Of a stretch of 6,323 bases of DNA, positions 1-5,662 are shown in pieces. Origin of the DNA: Deltaproteobacteria bacterium (GTDB lineage: Bacteria > UBA10199 > JACPAL01 > JACOUP01); NCBI GenBank assembly GCA_030649435.1, contig JAUSKE010000136.1, forward strand, positions 1-6,323, in the 5' to 3' direction. How positions within the stretch are numbered: the first letter of the stretch is position 1; each line of letters opens with the position of its first letter. The position numbers were made by a program, and so were the translations under genes. The notes beneath the pieces were generated by a model, which ran no database searches, was not told where the DNA came from, and was given only the letters and a program-made list of their open reading frames with translations.

Positions 1-874
1 AATCTAAAAGCTTTTTGTGATAAAGCTGAAGGACAGATGCGGGCGTTGCTGTCTCTAATGCCAACTCCTTTTTTACGCGCAGAACTTCGTCTATGATTCC
101 GCCGGTGAAATATTCCAGCCACTCGGTGAAATCAAGGCTCCTCACAATTTCATAATAATTGCCCGATGAACCCACTCTTTGGAAATAGGTGGCGACATTT
201 TTATTGTAAAAATTCTCGAAACTGAAAAGATTAAACGTGTTGAGCCCCATGTCTGCGAGCAGTGCTTTAGTCACAAGACGGGCCGTTCTGCCATTGCCGT
301 CCACAAAAGGGTGGATGATTACAAATTGTTTATGGAATAGTCCGGCCAAAATCAGCGGGTCGGTGTGCCCCTTTTTTTCTTTTACGAATTGGAGCAGATC
401 ATTCATCAAGCCGGGAACATCTGGATGATCCGGCGGAAGATAGACCGGATTGCCACTTTTGGGATCGTTCACAAAGACAGGTTCCGTTCGCAATTTTCCA
501 CAACGATGTTTTTCGATGAGACCGTTGGTGATTTCTTTCTGAATCTCGCAAATCAGAGAAATATTGATGTTCACACTGCCCCGTTTTATTTTTTCATTGA
601 GCTTCTTCAGGATACGGTTGTAGTTCAACACTTCGCGTTCCGTATCCCGAACATTTTTGGAGTTTAACTTCAAAATTCTTTTGACTTCAGTTAGTGACAG
701 GGGATTTCCTTCAATGCTGGTGGAGGCATGGGCAGACAATGAGTTGGCTTTTTTTTCAAAATCGGCCAAAATAGTACCTGGGAAGGAAAGGTTATTTAAC
801 CCCTCCGTTAAGACAGTAATCTCTTTGATATGACTTAGTAATAGTTCAGACACTTTGTATTTTGGCTCAAACAT
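1..874 (-). CDS. Fic family protein (AMPylase-type), C-terminus cut by window edge
   Basis: Reading the minus strand from ATG at 874 gives 291 codons without a stop, running off the left edge. The Fic core motif HPFVDGNGRTAR is at residues 188-199, an exact match to HPFx(D/E)GNGRxxR: His188 is the catalytic base, Asp192 the metal ligand and Arg199 the gamma-phosphate contact. A Y-L-P-P flap for the target (about 144-149) lies upstream. Residues 51-56 (STSIEG) fit the (S/T)xxxE(G/N) inhibitory motif, so this is a class II, self-inhibited Fic whose Glu55 should block productive ATP binding. Fic enzymes usually transfer AMP to a Tyr, Ser or Thr of a target protein; the target here is unknown. 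A TAG stop lies two codons upstream of the ATG, which fixes the start. The region is AT-richer than its neighbours. A C-terminal winged helix is common in this family but would lie outside the window. Family call is very secure. Confidence 0.95.
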   Translation of the reverse strand, partial: MFEPKYKVSELLLSHIKEITVLTEGLNNLSFPGTILADFEKKANSLSAHASTSIEGNPLSLTEVKRILKLNSKNVRDTEREVLNYNRILKKLNEKIKRGSVNINISLICEIQKEITNGLIEKHRCGKLRTEPVFVNDPKSGNPVYLPPDHPDVPGLMNDLLQFVKEKKGHTDPLILAGLFHKQFVIIHPFVDGNGRTARLVTKALLADMGLNTFNLFSFENFYNKNVATYFQRVGSSGNYYEIVRSLDFTEWLEYFTGGIIDEVLRVKKELALETATPASVLQLYHKKLLD

Positions 875-905
875 ATTAGACTAATATTAGACTATAATTA
901 GACGA
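875..905. repeat. Three 11-bp-phased repeats before the fic gene
   Basis: On the plus strand ATTAGACTA occurs at 875-883 and 886-894, and ATTAGACGA at 897-905. The period is exactly 11 bp, about one helical turn, so a protein could bind all three on one face of the DNA. The copies span the proposed -10 element and reach the base next to the fic start codon. CTAATATTAG (881-890) is also a perfect palindrome. They look like operator sites, perhaps for autoregulation. That role is inferred. Confidence 0.7.
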
Positions 906-912
906 TTGTAAA
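884..912 (-). promoter_or_regulatory. Predicted sigma70-type promoter of the fic gene
   Basis: On the minus strand TTTACA (912-907, 5 of 6 to consensus) is followed after 17 bp by TAATAT (889-884). Transcription would begin near 877-876, only two or three bases before the ATG at 874, giving an almost leaderless mRNA. No Shine-Dalgarno sequence is visible between promoter and start. The -35 lies just past the msrAB stop codon, so fic can be expressed independently of msrAB. Confidence 0.5.
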
Positions 913-917
913 GACAG

Positions 918-1880
918 TTAAGGAAAGAGTTTCATGTACTGGCCATACCCCTCTTTCTCCAGTTTCTCTTTAGGGATAAATCGGAGCGAGGCGGAGTTGA
1001 TGCAATAACGGAGTCCTGTCGGTGCAGGACCATCCGGAAAAAGATGCCCCAGGTGCGAGCTGCCTTTCCGGCTCTTGACCTCGGTCCTCTTCACGCCAAG
1101 ACTGTTGTCCTCATCTTCAACAACATTTTTGGATTCGATCGGCCGTGTAAAACTGGGCCAGCCAGTTCCGGAATCAAACTTGTCGACCGAGCTGAAGAGC
1201 GGCTCGCCAGAAACGACATCGACATAGATCCCCTCCTTCTTATTATCCCAATACTCGTTTCGAAAAGGAGGCTCCGTCCCGCTACACTGGGTCACCTCAT
1301 ACTGCATCGGGTTCAAAATCTTTTTCAGTTCATCATCTTTAGCCGGTTTTTGGCACGAGTCGTTCCCCCAAACTTTTTTCAGGTACTGGTCTCGGCCAGA
1401 TTGTGAACTATAGAGAGAATAGCGGAGCGGATTTTTGCGCGAATAATCCTGATGGTACCCCTCCGCCGGATAAAAAGGGGTCGCCGGGAGGATTTCGGTC
1501 ACGATCGGTTTTTGATACCGCCCCGATCGGCCCAGTTCTTCCTTGGACTTTTCGGCCGCTTTTTTCTGCGCCTCGTCATGATAAAAAATAGCCGCCCGGT
1601 ACTGACTCCCACGATCGACAAATTGGCCGCCGGTATCGGTCGGGTCGATCTGCCTCCAGAAAAAATCGAGGAGCTGCGGATAACTGATTTGGGCCGGGTC
1701 GTAGGTGACCTGAATAACTTCCAGATGACCGCTCGTCCCGGACGAGACCTCTTCATAAGTGGGCTTTTCCGTCTTACCCCCCGTATAACCGGAGACGACA
1801 GCGGTCACCCCTTTTAATTCATGAAAGGCATGTTCGACGCACCAGAAACAGCCCCCCGCAAAAGTAGCCTTGTGGTTCAT
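918..1880 (-). CDS. msrAB: Fused peptide methionine sulfoxide reductase MsrA-MsrB
   Basis: A 320-residue protein that reduces both methionine sulfoxide epimers in proteins: MsrA the S form, MsrB the R form. MsrA occupies about 1-165 with GCFWC at 10-14 (Cys11 catalytic) and the GYTGG and GYHQDY blocks; Cys176 in the linker is a plausible MsrA resolving cysteine. MsrB occupies about 188-304 with SGTGWPSF (237-244), SSHLGHLFPDGP (274-285) and RYCINSAS (291-298, Cys293 catalytic). The MsrB half lacks the two CxxC zinc pairs. Thr239 replaces the usual resolving cysteine, and Cys199 in VTQCSG is the only other MsrB cysteine. No signal peptide is present, so the protein is probably cytoplasmic. The frame stays open upstream to 2156, but ATG 1880 is chosen because MsrA homology starts there; the extension is antisense to the transporter and unlike any Msr. 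The only GGAGG is about 24 bases upstream, too far to act as a ribosome site. Confidence 0.96.
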   Translation of the reverse strand: MNHKATFAGGCFWCVEHAFHELKGVTAVVSGYTGGKTEKPTYEEVSSGTSGHLEVIQVTYDPAQISYPQLLDFFWRQIDPTDTGGQFVDRGSQYRAAIFYHDEAQKKAAEKSKEELGRSGRYQKPIVTEILPATPFYPAEGYHQDYSRKNPLRYSLYSSQSGRDQYLKKVWGNDSCQKPAKDDELKKILNPMQYEVTQCSGTEPPFRNEYWDNKKEGIYVDVVSGEPLFSSVDKFDSGTGWPSFTRPIESKNVVEDEDNSLGVKRTEVKSRKGSSHLGHLFPDGPAPTGLRYCINSASLRFIPKEKLEKEGYGQYMKLFP

Positions 1881-1886
1881 GGGCGG

Positions 1887-1894
1887 AGTATACT
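1887..1894. promoter_or_regulatory. Palindromic AGTATACT, possible shared -10 for divergent genes
   Basis: AGTATACT is a perfect 8-bp palindrome, so TATACT reads as a -10 on both strands (plus 1889-1894, minus 1892-1887). The plus-strand copy has only a weak -35 (TAGCCT at 1865-1870, 18-bp spacing). It would start transcription near 1901, about nine bases before the transporter TTG. Overlapping opposite -10 elements are a known basis of bidirectional bacterial promoters. Use here is inferred. Confidence 0.4.
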
Positions 1895-1916
1895 TGACTC
1901 TCCTCCAAATTGTCGA
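1887..1916 (-). promoter_or_regulatory. Predicted msrAB promoter, leaderless
   Basis: The minus strand shows TCGACA (1916-1911, 5 of 6 to TTGACA), an 18-bp spacer and TATACT (1892-1887, 5 of 6 to TATAAT). Six bases follow before the ATG, so the predicted first transcribed base is the A of the msrAB start codon at 1880. This fits the lack of a correctly spaced Shine-Dalgarno. The -35 overlaps the first codons of the divergent transporter gene. Confidence 0.5.
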
Positions 1917-3955
1917 TAGCTTCTCCCCGCTGCTTGAATAAACCATCCAACGACCTTTCGAAGTTACCACAAACCGTTTGGGGACGGGTCCGTAACCTCC
2001 TTCTTGGGCCAACACGTAATCTCTATGACCCATCGCTAGGGCACAAGGTCTCCTTAGCCGCCTTTTTGGCCTGGGTCGGTTTGGGTGCCGACGGCCTTTC
2101 TTCTTCTGCTTATGGTCCCGAGGAGGCGTTCCGGGCACTGGGGTCTCACTCTCCACTCGCCATCATCCTGGTCGTCATGATGACGACGACAATTTTTGTG
2201 ATCTCCATCGCCTATTCCAACCTGATCCAGGATTTTCCGGGCGGTGGCGGTGGTTACCTCGTCGCTACCAAATTATTGGGAGAAAAAGCGGGCGTCGTTT
2301 CCGGTTGTGCCCTACTCGTTGATTATTTCCTCACGATCTCCGTTTCAGTTGCAGCAGGGTGTGATGCGCTTTGGTCTTTCTTGCCACACAGTCTGATCGG
2401 GTTCAAACTAACGGCTGAGGTCTTCGCCCTACTTTTCCTGGTTCTCTTGAACCTCCGTGGCGTCAAGGAATCAGTGACCCTCATCGCACCGGTCTTCGTT
2501 CTTTTTATCGTCACCCACCTTTTCATGATCCTCTATGCCGTCGGGAGCCATCTCACCGACTTGCCAGTTGTTTTTCAGGAAACCTCTACCAATTTTCACG
2601 ACTCAGTCAACACAATCGGTTTTTTCCCGCTCGCCATGATTCTGCTCCGGGCCTATTCGATGGGGGGTGGGACTTACACCGGGATCGAGGCGGTCTCAAA
2701 CGGCGTGGCGACGCTCCGTGAGCCTCGTGTTAAAACGGCGAAGAAGACGATGTTTATGATGGCCATCTCACTCGCCTTTACGGCGGGGGGGATTCTGTTT
2801 TCTTACCTGTTGACCCACTCCGTGCCAGTGGCAGGAAAGACAATGAACGCCGTCCTGGTGCAAAACCTCTTCGGGACTTGGCAGATCGGCGACTTCTCTC
2901 TGGGTCAGGCGATCGTCATCATTACGCTCGTTGCTGAAGCAGCCCTTCTTTTTATTGCCGCGCAAACCGGTTTCATTGACGGGCCAAGGGTTTTGGCCAA
3001 CATGGCGCTTGACTCCTGGGTCCCCCGTCACTTCGCCCAACTCTCTGACCGATTGGTCACCAAAAATGGCGTCTACCTCATGGGGGCCGCCGCCATCGGA
3101 ACGCTCCTCTACACACGCGGCAATGTCACAATGCTGGTCGTCATGTATTCCATCAACGTCTTTATCACCTTTGTTCTCACGGAATTGGGCATGTCCCGAC
3201 ATTGGATTGTCGAGAGGGGCAAAGAATCACGCTGGAAAAGCCAGCTAGCGATCCATGGGACAGGACTCGTGATGTGCCTCTGCATCCTCTTTATCACACT
3301 TTATGAAAAATTCTCCGAAGGGGGATGGATGACCTCGGCAATCACCTGCACCGTGGTCGCCCTCTGTTTTCTGATCCGGCGTCATTACCATACCATCCGG
3401 AAAGACTTAAAAAGGCTGGATGACCTGCTGACCGTCCCGATTATTCCGGCACAAGTGGCTCAAAATAAAATTCTACCGACGATAGACAAGAGTGCTCCGA
3501 CGGCAGCTGTCATGGTCGGTGGTTTCTCTGGCTTCGGGCTCCACCAGTTAATGTCGATCCAGATGCAGTTCCCCAATTACTTCAAAAATTTTATCTTTAT
3601 TTCAGTCGGTGTCTTGGATTCTGGCAACTTCAAGGGAGCCGAAGGGGTGCAAAAGATCGAGGATGAAACAAGATCCCATCTGGAAAAATATGTCACCTGG
3701 TGCCATCAAAATGGTTGGCCTGCCGACTACCGGATGGCGATTGATACCGAGACGATCAGCCCGCTCGAAGAACTTTGTCAACAGGTGAAGGAAGAATTCC
3801 AGCAAGTCACCTTCTTTTCAGGCAAACTGATCTTCCAACATGAGAAATTTTTTCACCGCCTTTTGCACCACGAAACCGCCTTGGCCATCCAACGACGGCT
3901 CCAGTTTGCTGGACTGCCGGTGATTGTCCTACCGATTCGAGTTCTTGAAAGTTAG
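1910..3955 (+). CDS. APC-superfamily transporter, KimA-like potassium uptake protein
   Basis: A 681-residue membrane protein with about 12 hydrophobic segments between residues 49 and 490, then a soluble C-terminal domain (about 530-681) resembling the USP-like cytosolic domain of KimA. It aligns by eye with Bacillus subtilis KimA (YdaO), a high-affinity K+/H+ symporter of the inner membrane. Every K+-site residue I recall for KimA has a counterpart: Asp61 and Tyr68 (GADGLSSSAYG), Asp138, Thr142 and Ser146 (LVDYFLTISVSV), Thr257 and Glu260 (TYTGIEA), Tyr413. K+ transport is therefore more likely than amino-acid transport, the usual default label. The start is uncertain. An in-frame TGA at 1895-1897 leaves only TTG 1910 or TTG 1934, neither with a ribosome site, and no ATG occurs before TM2. 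The gene diverges from msrAB; the close spacing leaves no room for the c-di-AMP riboswitch found before kimA in Bacillus. Confidence 0.92.
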   Translation: MSIASPRCLNKPSNDLSKLPQTVWGRVRNLLLGPTRNLYDPSLGHKVSLAAFLAWVGLGADGLSSSAYGPEEAFRALGSHSPLAIILVVMMTTTIFVISIAYSNLIQDFPGGGGGYLVATKLLGEKAGVVSGCALLVDYFLTISVSVAAGCDALWSFLPHSLIGFKLTAEVFALLFLVLLNLRGVKESVTLIAPVFVLFIVTHLFMILYAVGSHLTDLPVVFQETSTNFHDSVNTIGFFPLAMILLRAYSMGGGTYTGIEAVSNGVATLREPRVKTAKKTMFMMAISLAFTAGGILFSYLLTHSVPVAGKTMNAVLVQNLFGTWQIGDFSLGQAIVIITLVAEAALLFIAAQTGFIDGPRVLANMALDSWVPRHFAQLSDRLVTKNGVYLMGAAAIGTLLYTRGNVTMLVVMYSINVFITFVLTELGMSRHWIVERGKESRWKSQLAIHGTGLVMCLCILFITLYEKFSEGGWMTSAITCTVVALCFLIRRHYHTIRKDLKRLDDLLTVPIIPAQVAQNKILPTIDKSAPTAAVMVGGFSGFGLHQLMSIQMQFPNYFKNFIFISVGVLDSGNFKGAEGVQKIEDETRSHLEKYVTWCHQNGWPADYRMAIDTETISPLEELCQQVKEEFQQVTFFSGKLIFQHEKFFHRLLHHETALAIQRRLQFAGLPVIVLPIRVLES

Positions 3956-3970
3956 CACCTTGAACAAGCA

Positions 3971-4414
3971 CTAGCGGCTGGCCCGTTGCCGGAACGAAAT
4001 AAGATTATACCGGTTTTCGAGCGGGATCTCACCGGCCGCAAGGGGCGGTTGGATCTTTTGTTTGAGACAGGCAAGACGACTGATAACATCGGCCGAAAGG
4101 GTTCTGGGCAAAAAGAGAATCTCCAGTGGCCGGCTGGTAATATTCATATGGATCATTCCCGCCTCAATCGCCTCAAGATCATCTTCGATCTCCGCTAATT
4201 CGTGCAGAGGAGGAGGATTTTCCTCCTGAAGTTTCTCCAAGACATCCCTTAAGTAACGGACCCACACACTCGGGTAGCGAAAATTTTCAAAGCCACTCGA
4301 AGCGATATTGTGGAGATCAGAAGCCGCTTTACGCTGAAGGCAACGGAGGCTCAAACGGGGAGTCGTCTTTACCGTAAAGCCATCCGATTGTACAATTCTG
4401 AGCCGCGCTGGCAC
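3971..4414 (-). CDS. Unrecognised hypothetical protein (about 147 aa)
   Basis: I do not recognise this protein. The minus-strand frame is open from TTG 4471 to TAG 3971-3973. I place the start at GTG 4414 because a partial ribosome site, AGGCGG, lies eight bases upstream; TTG 4471 has none. Codon choice and a plausible globular composition (helix-rich, charged, no membrane segment, no signal peptide) favour a real gene over its plus-strand counterpart. An LRDVLEKLQEE helix is broken by three prolines, then comes a very acidic stretch (EIEDDLEAIEAG) and a basic C-terminus ending RQRASR. The stop lies 15 bases from the transporter stop (convergent), and the gene is divergent from the kinase-deaminase gene. 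No catalytic motif is visible. It could be lineage-specific. A chance frame remains possible. Confidence 0.5.
   Translation of the reverse strand: MPARLRIVQSDGFTVKTTPRLSLRCLQRKAASDLHNIASSGFENFRYPSVWVRYLRDVLEKLQEENPPPLHELAEIEDDLEAIEAGMIHMNITSRPLEILFLPRTLSADVISRLACLKQKIQPPLAAGEIPLENRYNLISFRQRASR
4211..4227. repeat. Perfect 7-bp hairpin inside the hypothetical gene
   Basis: AGGAGGA (4211-4217) and TCCTCCT (4221-4227) form a perfect stem with a three-base loop. On the minus strand the 5' arm is a consensus-like Shine-Dalgarno within codons for Gln-Glu-Glu-Asn-Pro-Pro, so the hairpin would mask it. There is no T-run, so it is not a standard terminator. Confidence 0.45.
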
Positions 4415-4520
4415 TGAATTTCCCGCCTTTCTAGCTCCATCATATAGAAAAACAGGGCCGTTGCAAACCAAAAAAGAAGGGATGAAAATTTTCTTGTTTT
4501 AGAGCACTGCGAGGCACAGC

Positions 4521-4536
4521 TTTTGCACAAGCAAAA
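4521..4536. repeat. Inverted repeat TTTTGC-acaa-GCAAAA
   Basis: A perfect 6-bp inverted repeat with a four-base spacer lies between the divergent hypothetical and kinase-deaminase genes. The stem is weak and has no following T-run on either strand, so an operator is more likely than a terminator. The function is inferred from position only. Confidence 0.45.
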
Positions 4537-4560
4537 TTCTGAGCCCCCCTCCCCTCCTGT

Positions 4561-4572
4561 TGTCAATTGACA
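4561..4572. promoter_or_regulatory. Palindrome TGTCAATTGACA, possible operator carrying a -35 on each strand
   Basis: A perfect 12-bp palindrome whose halves each read TTGACA, the consensus -35, one per strand. It is followed by direct repeats of TGACAG (4568-4573, 4576-4581) and GACAG (4582-4586). It sits 30 bp before the kinase-deaminase start, where a dimeric regulator could cover the promoter. Confidence 0.45.
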
Positions 4573-4595
4573 GCCTGACAGGACAGAAGTAATGT
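4567..4595 (+). promoter_or_regulatory. Possible promoter of the kinase-deaminase gene
   Basis: TTGACA (4567-4572, perfect) is followed after 17 bp by TAATGT (4590-4595), which keeps the three most conserved -10 positions but only those. Transcription would start at about 4602, at the ATG itself. The only ribosome-like site, GAGG at 4597-4600, is two bases from the ATG, too close to work normally, which fits leaderless initiation. Confidence 0.4.
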
Positions 4596-4602
4596 AGAGG
4601 TA

Positions 4603-5595
4603 ATGATCATCGGACTTACCGGGCGTAATGGCTCGGGCAAAGGGGAGATTGTTAACACCCTTAAGGTGACCGGTTTTGAGGCTCATTCTCTCTCGGACAT
4701 ACTCAGAGAAGAACTGGTTCGCCTTGGCCAACCAATCACGCGAGACAACCTGATCGCGATCGGCAATGAACTACGTCGGCAACAGGGGCCTGGGATCCTG
4801 GCGGAAAAGACACTCCAGAAACTTTCTTCTGACAAAAACTATGTGATCGACTCAATCCGCAACCCGGCTGAGGTCGCCGTACTCAAGCGACGGCCGGACT
4901 TCCGACTTCTTCATGTGGTTGCCTCGGAGAAGGTCCGGTTTGAACGGATCAAGAAGCGTGGCCGCGAAAACGATCCTCAAACCTTGGATCAGTTTCGAAA
5001 GCTGGAAAAAATTGAATTCGAGGGGAAAGACGAAACCTCGCAACAACTCGGTAAAACAGCGGAGCTGGCCGATCTCGAGATCGAAAATAACGAGACTCTT
5101 CCGGCCCTCCAAGAGGGTCTCAAAAAAATCGTCCAGGATCTTTCCGCCACGATTGCCCGCCCTTCGTGGGATACTTATTTTATGGAGATCGCCAAGGTGG
5201 TTTCCCTCCGGAGCAACTGCATCAAGAGAAAAGTGGCGGCACTCCTCATCAAAGACAAGCGGATCATTTCGACCGGTTACAACGGGACCCCTCGCGGCGT
5301 CACCAATTGCAATGAAGGAGGTTGCCCCCGTTGCAACAACCTGACCCAATCGGGAACGCAACTGGAAGACTGTTACTGTTCCCACGCCGAGGAAAATGCA
5401 ATTACTCAATCGGCCTACCATGGGGTGACTATTAAAGGAGCGACCCTCTACACCACTTTTTCCCCCTGCCTCCTCTGTGCGAAGATGATCATCAATTCAG
5501 GGCTCGTGGAGGTGGTGTTCAACCACGACTACCCTCTCGGAGAAACGCCGATGAGGCTCCTTCAAGGGGCCGGCGTTCGCGTTCGACAGCTTTAA
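4603..5595 (+). CDS. P-loop nucleotide-kinase-like domain fused to dCMP deaminase
   Basis: A 330-residue two-domain protein. Residues 1-180 form a P-loop domain with Walker A GRNGSGKG (7-14, Lys13), a GNELRRQQGPG block (54-64) and VIDSIRNPAEV (about 81-91, Walker-B-like); it resembles the archaeal dephospho-CoA-kinase-like UPF0200 group. Residues about 187-330 are a zinc-dependent deoxycytidylate deaminase: HAE at 261-263 (His261 zinc ligand, Glu263 proton shuttle) and SPCLLC at 287-292 (Cys289 and Cys292 zinc ligands). Extra cysteines at 236, 241, 244, 257 and 259 could form a second, structural zinc site. The expected reaction is dCMP to dUMP, feeding thymidylate synthesis in the cytoplasm. 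Ordinary dCMP deaminases are about 150-190 residues, so the N-terminal half is an addition. Vibrio AvcD has the same domain order but is longer. The kinase substrate is not known. The ATG is chosen because the P-loop begins at once. Confidence 0.92.
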   Translation: MIIGLTGRNGSGKGEIVNTLKVTGFEAHSLSDILREELVRLGQPITRDNLIAIGNELRRQQGPGILAEKTLQKLSSDKNYVIDSIRNPAEVAVLKRRPDFRLLHVVASEKVRFERIKKRGRENDPQTLDQFRKLEKIEFEGKDETSQQLGKTAELADLEIENNETLPALQEGLKKIVQDLSATIARPSWDTYFMEIAKVVSLRSNCIKRKVAALLIKDKRIISTGYNGTPRGVTNCNEGGCPRCNNLTQSGTQLEDCYCSHAEENAITQSAYHGVTIKGATLYTTFSPCLLCAKMIINSGLVEVVFNHDYPLGETPMRLLQGAGVRVRQL

Positions 5596-5645
5596 AAGTC
5601 CACCCAGTTGACTTCTTTATTCCGCTATGATTAATCAGCCCTACT

Positions 5646-5662
5646 AAGGAGGAGCTGCCATG
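5646..5662 (+). promoter_or_regulatory. Strong ribosome binding site of the ferredoxin gene
   Basis: AAGGAGGAG followed by CTGCC and ATG: a near-perfect Shine-Dalgarno at good spacing. It is the strongest in the window and contrasts with the weak or absent sites before the other genes, suggesting abundant ferredoxin synthesis. Confidence 0.8.

Noticed and set aside
237..667. Plus-strand open frames over the fic gene
   Set aside because: They are antisense to a clear Fic protein with an intact HPFVDGNGR motif and show no recognisable domain.
881..890. Terminator for msrAB from the CTAATATTAG palindrome
   Set aside because: The stem is short and all A/T but for its ends; it is better explained as part of the fic operator repeats.
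1881..2156. In-frame N-terminal extension of msrAB (about 92 more codons, ATG 2156)
   Set aside because: It is antisense to the first membrane segment of the transporter, is a basic low-complexity translation, has no signal peptide, and MsrA homology begins only at ATG 1880.
3956..3970. Terminator between the convergent transporter and orphan genes
   Set aside because: The gap is 15 bases and shows no stable hairpin with a T-run on either strand.
3986..4198. Plus-strand open frame opposite the orphan gene
   Set aside because: TTG start with no ribosome site, highly basic with no fold-like pattern; the minus strand looks better.
4369..4731. Minus-strand open frame with a hydrophobic stretch, across the intergenic region
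   Set aside because: Half of it is antisense to the P-loop domain and the other half overlaps the orphan gene in another frame; no ribosome site or family match.
5608..5631. TTGACT and TATGAT before the ferredoxin gene
   Set aside because: The spacing is only 12 bp, too short for a sigma70 promoter; each element alone lacks a partner. The operon may still have a weak promoter here.
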